A DNA stretch of 64,000 nt from Bradyrhizobium embrapense. Its GTDB lineage: Bacteria > Pseudomonadota > Alphaproteobacteria > Rhizobiales > Xanthobacteraceae. The DNA lies in assembly GCF_001189235.2 (NCBI RefSeq), contig NZ_LFIP02000002.1, forward strand, positions 1,116,411 to 1,180,410. Direction: 5' to 3'. The position numbers and the translations under genes are program-made. Every line of letters begins with the position of its first letter. Within the stretch, counting starts at the first letter, position 1. The notes under the pieces were generated by a model. It was not told the origin of the DNA. It did no database searches and was given only the letters and a program-made list of their open reading frames with translations. This document shows, one piece after another, positions 51,993 through 59,298 of the stretch.

Positions 51993-53306
51993 TCATTGCG
52001 CGGGCTGAGTTGCGATTCCCGGCACGGAAGGTCTCCCGCGATAGACCGACAGACCCACGAGACCCACCGCCGCGGCGAACAGGATGTAGTAGACCGGTGC
52101 AGCCTTGTCGCCGGTGATCTGCACCAGCCAGGTGTTGATGAACGGCGCCAGCCCGCCGAACAGCATCACGGCGAGGTTGTACATCAGCGATGCTCCGGTC
52201 GAGCGCACGCCGACCGGAAAGATCTCGGTCATGAAGGCCGGCATCGGCCCGGCCAGGGCTCCGAGCAGGACCGCGACGATCTGCAACTGCCAGAGGTTCG
52301 CGGTGGTCGGGGCGGCGACGAGCCGCTGCAGGATCACGTAGAACAGCACGCTGTAGATGATCAGCGCCGGAACAAGGACCGCGCGACGACCGATCCGGTC
52401 GGAGAGCGCGCCGCATGCCACCGCCACCGCCGCATTGACGAGGCTGACGACGAGCAGGCCGAGCTGCGCGTTCAGGATCGGCAGCTTCAGCTCAGCGACC
52501 GCATAGGTCGGCAGAAAGATCGCATTGACATAGTTGATCGCCGTACCGGCGGCGATCAGGCAGAACGAGGCAATCAACTCGCGCGGATGCTCGGAGAACA
52601 ACTGGCCGAGCGTGGTCTGCCTGCTCGGTTGCGCCGTCGCGGCCTTCTCGGCGAGATAGGCCTTGAATTCGGGCGACTCGTCGCACTTTTGCCTCAGGTA
52701 CCATCCGGTCGGCCCGATCAGGATGCCGAGGATGAACGGCACGCGCCAGCCCCAGCTCGCGAAGGCGTCGGGCGACAGGCTGACATTGAGGCCGATCGCC
52801 ATCGCGGCACCGAGGCCGAACGCCAACGATTGCGACACCATCTGGAATGAGCCGTAAAAGCCGCGCCGGCCGGGCGGCGCGAATTCGATCAGCATCGCGC
52901 TGGCGCTGCCGAACTCGCCGCCGGCGGAGAATCCCTGGATCAGCCGTGCCAGCAGCAATAGCAGCGGCGCCGCGATTCCGATCGCGCCATAGGTCGGCAG
53001 CAGGCCGAGCAGGCCGGTGCCGATCGCCATCAGCGATATCATCACGACCAGCGCCTTCTTGCGGCCGTGCTTGTCGGAATACAGCCCGAACACCAGGCCA
53101 CCCAGCGGCCGGGCTGCAAAGGCGATCCCGAATGTCGCGAAGGTCAGCAGCAGCGAGGAATGCGGATTGTCCGCCGGAAAGAACAGCTTGCTCAGGATGC
53201 CGGCGAACAGGCCGAAGACGGTGAAGTCGAACCATTCCAGCGCATTGCCGATCGTGGAGGAGATCACCACCCGGCGGCGCATCTGCGCCATCGTGTCAGC
53301 CTGCAT
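51993..53306 (-). CDS. MFS transporter, metabolite:H+ symporter (MHS) family
   Basis: A 437-residue inner-membrane symporter with 12 predicted helices. The start is ATG 53306, preceded by GGGGAGA; an upstream TTG at 53333 is not needed. The MHS signature FTVFGLFAGILSKLFFP and ALEWFDF occur near the N-terminus, and the MFS loop motif GLYSDKHGRKKALV is at the 2-3 loop. ARLIQGFSAGGEFGSA is characteristic of ProP, ShiA and citrate/alpha-ketoglutarate carriers. It probably imports an organic acid or compatible solute. Confidence 0.92.
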   Translation of the reverse strand: MQADTMAQMRRRVVISSTIGNALEWFDFTVFGLFAGILSKLFFPADNPHSSLLLTFATFGIAFAARPLGGLVFGLYSDKHGRKKALVVMISLMAIGTGLLGLLPTYGAIGIAAPLLLLLARLIQGFSAGGEFGSASAMLIEFAPPGRRGFYGSFQMVSQSLAFGLGAAMAIGLNVSLSPDAFASWGWRVPFILGILIGPTGWYLRQKCDESPEFKAYLAEKAATAQPSRQTTLGQLFSEHPRELIASFCLIAAGTAINYVNAIFLPTYAVAELKLPILNAQLGLLVVSLVNAAVAVACGALSDRIGRRAVLVPALIIYSVLFYVILQRLVAAPTTANLWQLQIVAVLLGALAGPMPAFMTEIFPVGVRSTGASLMYNLAVMLFGGLAPFINTWLVQITGDKAAPVYYILFAAAVGLVGLSVYRGRPSVPGIATQPAQ

Positions 53307-53433
53307 TGGTTTCGTCTCCCCCGCTATCGGCAATGGCTTGCATCGCCGAGCCCATGATTTTTGTCATTGTGGGCCGATCCTAATGCAAAGTCATGGCAGG
53401 CCACAACGGGTGACCTTGGGCTCGGTCCGACCG

Positions 53434-54243
53434 TCAATCGTCGAGCTTGTTGAGGTCGCGTACCGACTGCATGATCGGCTCGAAATTCGCGCGTGCATCG
53501 AGCGCATCGAACAGTTGCGCGGTGTCCTCGAGCAGGGCATGCGAGCGCTGCAGCGCGATCCGCACATCATCCTGCGGCGTGTCGGACAGGCGGCCATGAC
53601 CCGACAGCAGGATCTTCGAATTGAGCCCCTTCAGCCGTTCCAGTGACTGGATGTAGTCGGCGATCGAGCCGGAGCCGAACACGCCGCCCATCACGCCGCC
53701 GGGCATCAGCGTGTCGGCGGCGAACAGCAGCCCCTTGTCCTGATCGAACAGCGAGATGCAGGCCGAGGTGTGGCCTGGCGTGTACATCACGTTGAGGCGG
53801 AAATTGCCGAGGTCGATCAGATTGCCTTCCTCGAGCCAGATGTCGATGTCGATCGGCACGTTCGGTTCGTTGAACATCTTGCGCAGCATCGAGAAGTCGT
53901 CGCGCAGCATGATCTTGTTGGCGGCGAGCCGGTGCGCGGCGATGTAGGCCGAGCCATGGAAATGATAGGCCGCGCCGATGTGGTCGAGATGCTCGTGGCT
54001 CAGCACCACCATGTCGATCATGTCGGGCGTCACCCCGAGATGGTTGAGACAGGCGACCAGCGACGGATAGTTGGTCGACAGCCCGACGTCGATCATGATG
54101 GTCCGCTTGCTGCCGCGCACGAGATAGGCGTTGGCCGCACGATTCTTGAAGCGGATCTGGTAGACGTCGTCGGCCGCCTGGATCAGCGTCGCGACGTCGG
54201 CGTCGAACAGCGTCTTGAACGGGCTTGGCTTGCGCTCGCTCAT
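53434..54243 (-). CDS. Metallo-beta-lactamase fold hydrolase
   Basis: A 269-residue MBL-fold protein. The metal motif is SHEHLDHIG (HxHxDH), the next His is in TPGHTSACIS, the bridging Asp in FAADTLMPGG, and the last His in LSGHGRLS. All the usual ligands are present, so it should be active. Its start overlaps the stop of a cyclic-nucleotide-binding gene by four bases. Likely substrates include thioesters or other hydrolysable conjugates; no specific subfamily was recognised. Confidence 0.9.
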   Translation of the reverse strand: MSERKPSPFKTLFDADVATLIQAADDVYQIRFKNRAANAYLVRGSKRTIMIDVGLSTNYPSLVACLNHLGVTPDMIDMVVLSHEHLDHIGAAYHFHGSAYIAAHRLAANKIMLRDDFSMLRKMFNEPNVPIDIDIWLEEGNLIDLGNFRLNVMYTPGHTSACISLFDQDKGLLFAADTLMPGGVMGGVFGSGSIADYIQSLERLKGLNSKILLSGHGRLSDTPQDDVRIALQRSHALLEDTAQLFDALDARANFEPIMQSVRDLNKLDD

Positions 54244-54614
54244 GGTGCAGCCGCCGTCCGGTATGTAACGGCGTTGGAGGCGCGCAGCCGTTTCGAGAGT
54301 GCATCCATCACCATCAGCGCGAAGGCCGGCTGCTGGCTGACTAGATAGACGAAGCGGGCGTGATTGATCCGCATCACTCGCGTCGCGGGCGCGGAGGCGA
54401 TCGCGGTTGCCGAGCGCGCCGAGCCGTCGATCACGGCCATCTCGCCGAAGAACTCGCCCTTGCCGAGGCTGACGATGACCGTCTTGTGTCGGCCATCGAT
54501 CTTGGCGATGTCGACGGTGCCGTCGAGCACGACGAACAGCTCGCGGCCCGTCGAGCCTTCCTCAAAAATGACGTCATCGACATCAAATTCATTGATGCAC
54601 TTCTCGATCGTCAT
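54240..54614 (-). CDS. Stand-alone cyclic nucleotide-binding domain protein
   Basis: A 124-residue protein made only of a CRP/PKA-type cyclic nucleotide-binding domain. The phosphate-binding cassette FFGEMAVIDGSARSATAIA keeps the key Glu and Arg, so cAMP or cGMP binding is plausible. No helix-turn-helix follows, so it is not a transcription factor. ATG 54614 is preceded by GGAG. It is translationally coupled to the MBL hydrolase gene and may regulate that enzyme allosterically; this is inference. Confidence 0.88.
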   Translation of the reverse strand: MTIEKCINEFDVDDVIFEEGSTGRELFVVLDGTVDIAKIDGRHKTVIVSLGKGEFFGEMAVIDGSARSATAIASAPATRVMRINHARFVYLVSQQPAFALMVMDALSKRLRASNAVTYRTAAAP

Positions 54615-54735
54615 GGCGCTCTCCTGCCTTCTGGCTGGAAGACGGCGGTATGTTAATCGGGAAAGCGCCGCGCGCAAACGGAGCTGACGCAGATTGCCGC
54701 ACGGCAACATCGCCCAAATCCGGCCCGGAAAACTC

Positions 54736-54748
54736 CCTAAAATTTAGG
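54736..54748. promoter_or_regulatory. Small A/T-rich palindrome between divergent genes
   Basis: The 13-base sequence cctaaaatttagg is a perfect 6-bp inverted repeat with one central base, set in a GC-rich background. It sits between the divergent cyclic-nucleotide gene and the 54825 gene. A looser pair, ggtaac and gttacc, lies about 54762-54792. Either could be an operator; no regulator was identified. Confidence 0.4.
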
Positions 54749-54824
54749 TAATGGCGGCGCGGGGTAACCATTTCGCAAGCAATGAAAGTTACCGAATTGT
54801 CAACCTATCCTGGAGACTTTGAAC

Positions 54825-55895
54825 GTGAGTGAGCAGCAGAGCGAGCCGGTCAGCGGTCAAGCCGGCGCCGAGACGGCGGCGAAGAGCGAGCCCGTGATGG
54901 CCGCGGCCGGTGCCGAGGCTGTCAGGCTTGCGCCCGAGCAGGAAGAGACCTCGCCAAAGGCCGACGCGCCCCGGATGGACGCGCCGAAGGTTGAAGCCCC
55001 CAAGATCGAGCCGTCCCGGCTTGATCCGGTGATCGAGGCAAAGATTGACGCCAACATCGGCGCCAAGATCGAGCCGACCAACATGGACGTGCCCAAGGTC
55101 GAGACCGGCAAGCGTGAAGAGCCGCCTTTCCCGGGCAAGCTGATGATCATGGCGCCGGGTGACCGGACCTGGGACCACGAGGCATCCGCCTCCAGGCCGG
55201 GCACCGAGCAGAGCGGCAAGACATCAGGCAAACCGGCCGGTACGCGCCGGTTCGGGGCCATGGCCGCGGTGATTGCGCTGGCGACCGTCGCGGGGGCCGT
55301 CGGTGGTGCGCTCGCGACCGCCGGGCTTGGCCATCTCGCCGCGCCCGCCGCTGCCTCCGTCAGGGATGTGGCTGCCAAGGACGCTGCCAACGCCGCCGCC
55401 AAGGAAGCGGCCGATGCCTCCTTCGCCCGGATTGAATCCGAAATCGCCGGGCTGAAGGCCAGCCTGGAGCAGGCTGCCAAGGCCGGCCAGGCCCAGTTCA
55501 GCAAGGCCAGTGACCGGATCGAGAAGGTCGAGAAGGCCCAGGCCGAGCCGATCGCCAGGCTCAACAAGCTCAGCGAGACCGTCGACAAGCTCCGCGCCCC
55601 GCAGACGACCGTCGCCGCCGTGACGCCCGCCCGCGAGGTGACCGGCTCGGTCCCGCCGGTGACTGCCGCGGCAGCACCCGCCGCCCCGAGGCCCGAGGTC
55701 GGCCGCATGCCGGTGGTCGACGGCTGGGCGCTGCGCGACGTCGGCAATGGCGGCGCACTGATCGAGGGCCGCGGCGGCATCTACGAGGTCTATGCCGGCG
55801 ATCCCGTCCCCGGCCTCGGCCGCGTCGATGCGATCCGCAAGCAGGATGGCCGTTGGGTGGTCGTCACCAGCAAGGGTCTGATCGTCTCGCGCTGA
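54825..55895 (+). CDS. Uncharacterised single-pass membrane protein with Pro/Ala-rich N-terminus
   Basis: No family was recognised. The 356-residue protein has a hydrophilic N-terminal tail with repeated DAPKVEAPKIEP-type units (about 45-95), a single hydrophobic helix (about 146-168, AAVIALATVAGAVGGALATAG), a coiled-coil-like Ala/Lys/Glu stretch (about 180-245) and a compact C-terminal unit (about 300-356) with VVDGWALRDVGNGGALIEG and VYAGDPVPGLGRV. The layout suggests a cytoplasmic tail, a membrane anchor and a periplasmic domain. GTG 54825 is preferred because GGAG lies nine bases upstream; TTG 54819 is possible. A strong terminator follows. Confidence 0.8.
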   Translation: MSEQQSEPVSGQAGAETAAKSEPVMAAAGAEAVRLAPEQEETSPKADAPRMDAPKVEAPKIEPSRLDPVIEAKIDANIGAKIEPTNMDVPKVETGKREEPPFPGKLMIMAPGDRTWDHEASASRPGTEQSGKTSGKPAGTRRFGAMAAVIALATVAGAVGGALATAGLGHLAAPAAASVRDVAAKDAANAAAKEAADASFARIESEIAGLKASLEQAAKAGQAQFSKASDRIEKVEKAQAEPIARLNKLSETVDKLRAPQTTVAAVTPAREVTGSVPPVTAAAAPAAPRPEVGRMPVVDGWALRDVGNGGALIEGRGGIYEVYAGDPVPGLGRVDAIRKQDGRWVVVTSKGLIVSR

Positions 55896-55916
55896 TCTGT
55901 GAAACGCGACGATACC

Positions 55917-55950
55917 AAGGCGCTTCACCGCGATGTGAAGCGCCTTTTTT
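55917..55950 (+). terminator. Rho-independent terminator
   Basis: The arms aaggcgcttcac (55917-55928) and gtgaagcgcctt (55935-55946) form a perfect 12-bp stem with a 6-base loop, followed by a run of T to 55950. It lies 22 bases after the stop of the membrane-protein gene and 36 bases before the next start, separating the two transcripts. Confidence 0.92.
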
Positions 55951-55985
55951 CTTGAATAGGGTTTGCCGTGCGGTGTTAGTGGGGC

Positions 55986-57533
55986 ATGAGCCGCGCGCTG
56001 AAATGCCTCCTGGTGATGTCCGTTCTGTTCGGCGGCGCCGTGCCTGGGCGCGCCGCGGAGCATTTCGCGCTCGAGCGCGGCGCGGCGGTGATCGATCCCG
56101 CGATCCTGCGCGAGCTCGATCATGGCCGCTTCGGCCTCGGCCGGATGCTGGCGCCGGAGCGCGCCGCCGATACGCCGCTGTCCAATCGCGACCTGTTCGG
56201 ATTGCCTGCGATGCTGCCGGTGCGCGAGGCGCTCGACCGCGAATTCGATCACTATGTCGGACAGCACAAGGCAAGCCTGCCGAACGAGAGCATCGGGGTC
56301 GGCGACGGCTTTGCGTTTCAGCTGTTCGATCGCGCGCTGCTTGAATCCGCTGACGTTCGCTTCGTGCTGGCCGGCATCGTCAACCGCATGGACCGCGCCT
56401 ATGTGGCGCCGAAAGATTGCGGCGAGATCCGGTTGATCTACCGGCTGACTCGCACCGACGTGCCGCTGATCGGCGAGAACGCGGTCTCGCAGCGGCTGCC
56501 GATGACGCTGAACCTGGTGTTGAAGGCGAAGGGCGACGGCAACGATGCCTCGCTGACCTGTCGCGAGCTCGCGCGGCGCTGGCTCGCGACCGCCAGCGCG
56601 CCGCCGACGATGGACAGGCTGTTCGGCAAGGACGGGCCGCTCGACCTGATCGATGCCCGCAACATCGATCGCATCGAGACCAATCTGCAGATCGCTCATG
56701 CGCCGAAATCCGCGGTGCGCGACTTCCGCACCGACTATCTCCTGAAGGTGTTCGACTATGACGCCGCGGCGAAACGCTTTGCCGAGGCGCCGCTGGAGAA
56801 CCAGATCGACCGCGATCGTATTCTGGCCGACGCGGCCTTGAAGCGCGACTTCAGGGCATGGCTGCTCGATCCCGGGCATTTTGCCGAGCTCGATCGCGGC
56901 ACCTTGCTGATCCCCGATCGCTTCCTCGCGACATCAGCGGTGGCGCCAACGCCGACCGGTTTTGATGTCAGTGATCTGGAGCCTGAGTTCGGGATGGTGC
57001 AGGGCGAGGGGACAGCCGGCACGGCGGTGTTCTCGGAAGGCGAGGTGGTCGGCGCGTTGCAGAAGGCCGCGGCCGACGGAACGAAGCTGCAAAACATCCA
57101 GTCGCTGGCCGGCTTCGAGCGGCGCCTCAACGACGTCACCTGCGCCGGATGCCATCAGACCCGCGGCATCGGCGGCTTCCATTTTCCCGGCGTCGACTGG
57201 ATGGCGGCAAAGCCGTCGAACTCCACCGTGGTGCCGGCCTCGCCGCATTTCTTCGGCGACCAGCCTCGCCGCCGCGACATCCTCACCAGCGTCCGCGACG
57301 GCAAGGCGCCGGACTTCTCGCGCGGCTTCTCCAACCGACCGCAACTGCGCGCCGGCGCCGAGCTTGCCGGCACCGAATACAGCGACGGCTGGGGCGCGCA
57401 TTGCTATCTGCCGAACGCTAAACCGGCCCAGACCGACCGCAGCTTTCGCGGCTGGACCTGCGCCGAAGGCCTTGCCTGCCAGGTCGCGGGGAAGACCTCA
57501 CGGATGGGGATGTGCTTCGTGCAGGGACGGTGA
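55986..57533 (+). CDS. Exported protein of unknown family with one heme c motif
   Basis: A 515-residue protein with a signal peptide (LLVMSVLFGGAVPGRAA). A single CAGCH motif at residues 386-390, within the sequence DVTCAGCHQTRGIGGFHFPG, indicates one covalent heme c, and extra cysteines occur at the C-terminus (AHCYLP, WTCAEGLAC, GMCF). The first 380 residues did not match any family I know. Heme enzyme, electron carrier or a lineage-specific sensor are all possible. It stands alone between a terminator and a small membrane gene. Confidence 0.82.
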   Translation: MSRALKCLLVMSVLFGGAVPGRAAEHFALERGAAVIDPAILRELDHGRFGLGRMLAPERAADTPLSNRDLFGLPAMLPVREALDREFDHYVGQHKASLPNESIGVGDGFAFQLFDRALLESADVRFVLAGIVNRMDRAYVAPKDCGEIRLIYRLTRTDVPLIGENAVSQRLPMTLNLVLKAKGDGNDASLTCRELARRWLATASAPPTMDRLFGKDGPLDLIDARNIDRIETNLQIAHAPKSAVRDFRTDYLLKVFDYDAAAKRFAEAPLENQIDRDRILADAALKRDFRAWLLDPGHFAELDRGTLLIPDRFLATSAVAPTPTGFDVSDLEPEFGMVQGEGTAGTAVFSEGEVVGALQKAAADGTKLQNIQSLAGFERRLNDVTCAGCHQTRGIGGFHFPGVDWMAAKPSNSTVVPASPHFFGDQPRRRDILTSVRDGKAPDFSRGFSNRPQLRAGAELAGTEYSDGWGAHCYLPNAKPAQTDRSFRGWTCAEGLACQVAGKTSRMGMCFVQGR

Positions 57534-57626
57534 GTTCAGCCGGAACCGAAGCGGCTGCGCGTCATTATTTGATGCTACACTCGAGCTTGCCCAGGACCTG
57601 ACAGCTCTTGACCGGAGACCGGCCCG

Positions 57627-57791
57627 ATGAGTGCTTCCGAGGACAACAAGCAGCGCAATCGCGAGATCGCGGCCAATGAGGCCGAGCGTCAGGCGGTCAG
57701 CGCCGTCCGCGTCAGCAGCTGGGCGATCGGGCTCGCGGTGATCATCGGCATCATCGTGGTGGCCATCGCCTGGGCCTGGATGAAGCGCTGA
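57627..57791 (+). CDS. Small single-helix membrane protein (54 aa)
   Basis: A 54-residue protein with a charged N-terminus (SASEDNKQRNREIAANEAER) and one hydrophobic helix (about 31-50, AIGLAVIIGIIVVAIAWAW), ending MKR. ATG 57627 has GGAG upstream. Length and composition fit a small membrane subunit or regulator. The stop is 9 bases before an inverted repeat. Confidence is moderate because the frame is short, but the helix is clear. Confidence 0.65.
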   Translation: MSASEDNKQRNREIAANEAERQAVSAVRVSSWAIGLAVIIGIIVVAIAWAWMKR

Positions 57792-57800
57792 GCTTTCCTT

Positions 57801-57870
57801 GTAGCCCGGATGGAGCGCAGCGCAATCCGGGAACGGAGTATTCGAGGACGCTTCGCTCCATCCGGGCTAC
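57801..57870. repeat. Dispersed inverted repeat, family D
   Basis: The arms gtagcccggatggagcg (57801-57817) and cgctccatccgggctac (57854-57870) are perfect 17-base reverse complements around a 36-base centre. It lies between the small membrane gene and the convergent CoA-transferase. Only one copy is in this window. Confidence 0.9.
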
Positions 57871-57881
57871 GTGTCGCGTGA

Positions 57882-59087
57882 CTATGCCACCGCGCCGGAC
57901 GCGCGCAGCTTCCGGATCGTGGCCTCGTCGTAGCCGGCCTGGCGCAGGATCTCGTCGGAGTGCTCGCCGACCTCGGGCGGCTTGCGTGGCTGCACCTTCT
58001 TGGCGCCGTCGATGAAGATCGGGCTGTTGACGGTGAGCATGGTGTCGTTCTCGAAGCGCACCAGCACCTCGTTCTCGATCATCTGCTTGTCGTTCGGAAT
58101 GTCGTCGAGGATGCCGACGACGCCGAACACCAGGCCGTTGCCGTCGAGGATCTTGCGCCATTCGGCGAGGTCCTTGCCGGCGAACACCTCGTCGAAGATC
58201 CTGATCAGTTCGACCGAGCGCGCATGGCGGTCCGCCTTGGTGGCGAAGCGCGCGTCGGCGAGGAGGTCCTCGCGGCCCATGCAGCGCGCCAGGGTCGGCC
58301 ACTGCCGGTCCTCGTTGAGCAGCGACAGGATCAGCCAGCGGCCGTCCTTGCACTTGTAGTGGTTGGTGACGGCGTTCAGCGCCTCTTCGCGCGGCTTGCG
58401 CTTCTTGAACTTGGCGCCGACCAGCTTGGCCTGCGCCAGCACGCCGTTGGCCCAGATGCCGTTGGCCATCAGATTGGTCGAGACGTGCGAGCCCTTGCCG
58501 GTCTTCTCGCGCTGGAACAGCGCGGTGACGATCGCGCCGTAGAACGCCATCGCGCAGGGATGATCGCCCATGCCGGCGACGGAACGTGCCGGCGTGGTGT
58601 CCTCGTCGGCGCGCACCAGGTCCATCAGGCCGGAGCGGGCCCAGTAGGCGTTGGAGTCAAAGCCGGGCTTGTTGGCCTCTTCGCCCTTCTCGCCGTAACC
58701 GGTGAAGGAGGCGTAGATCAGCCGGTCGTTGAGATGGGCCAGATGATCGTAGGTGATGCCGAGCTTCGCCCGCACCTGCGGCGGCATGTTGGTGATGAAG
58801 ACGTCGGCCTCGGCGACGAGCTTGTAGAGCACCTGCTGTGCGTCCGGCTTGGTGAGGTCGAGCGCGAGGCTCTTCTTGTTGCGGGCCTCCAGCATCCACG
58901 CGAAATTGTGCTCGCTGGCGGGATAGCCGGGCAGATTGGGCAGATTGCGGTAGGGATCGCCGGCGCCGGGCGGTTCGATCTTGATGACGTCGGCGCCGAA
59001 GTCGGACAGCACGGTCGCGGCCGCGGGCGCCGCGATGAAGCTCGCGCAGTCCAGGACCTTGAGCCCGTCAAAAATGCCTTTTTCCAT
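57882..59087 (-). CDS. CaiB/BaiF family CoA-transferase
   Basis: A 401-residue class III CoA-transferase. The N-terminal motif GLKVLDCASFIAAPAAATVLSDFGADVIKIEPP is typical, as are NKKSLALDLTKPDAQQVL and VAGMGDHPCAMAFYGAIVTAL. It moves CoA between an acyl-CoA and a free acid; formyl-CoA, carnitine and succinyl-linked members are known, but the donor cannot be told. The start ATG 59087 begins the conserved region; a frame to 59246 includes part of a repeat. It stands alone between repeats. Confidence 0.9.
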   Translation of the reverse strand: MEKGIFDGLKVLDCASFIAAPAAATVLSDFGADVIKIEPPGAGDPYRNLPNLPGYPASEHNFAWMLEARNKKSLALDLTKPDAQQVLYKLVAEADVFITNMPPQVRAKLGITYDHLAHLNDRLIYASFTGYGEKGEEANKPGFDSNAYWARSGLMDLVRADEDTTPARSVAGMGDHPCAMAFYGAIVTALFQREKTGKGSHVSTNLMANGIWANGVLAQAKLVGAKFKKRKPREEALNAVTNHYKCKDGRWLILSLLNEDRQWPTLARCMGREDLLADARFATKADRHARSVELIRIFDEVFAGKDLAEWRKILDGNGLVFGVVGILDDIPNDKQMIENEVLVRFENDTMLTVNSPIFIDGAKKVQPRKPPEVGEHSDEILRQAGYDEATIRKLRASGAVA

Positions 59088-59209
59088 CGTGCCGTCGCTC
59101 CCGTGGCGCTTGTTGGTGTTTTTCCGGTAGCTGGAATTATCGCGTGCGATGATCCCGATCGGACCGCCATTTGACCCATCTCGGGGGCACGATGCAACGG
59201 CTTGTTGAG

Positions 59210-59292
59210 CGCCATTGCGAGCGCAGCGAAGCAATCGATACCTCATCCCGGGATAGGTGGATTGCTTCGTCGCTCTGCTCCTCGCAATGACG
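59210..59292. repeat. Dispersed palindromic repeat, family A, copy 3
   Basis: An 83-base element with cgccattgcgagcgcagcga at the left and ctgctcctcgcaatgacg at the right, flanking gcaatcga and attgcttcg. It resembles the other two copies (12070, 51178) with several substitutions in the left arm and spacer. It lies between the putA stop and the CoA-transferase start. Confidence 0.9.
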
Positions 59293-59298
59293 CATCCG

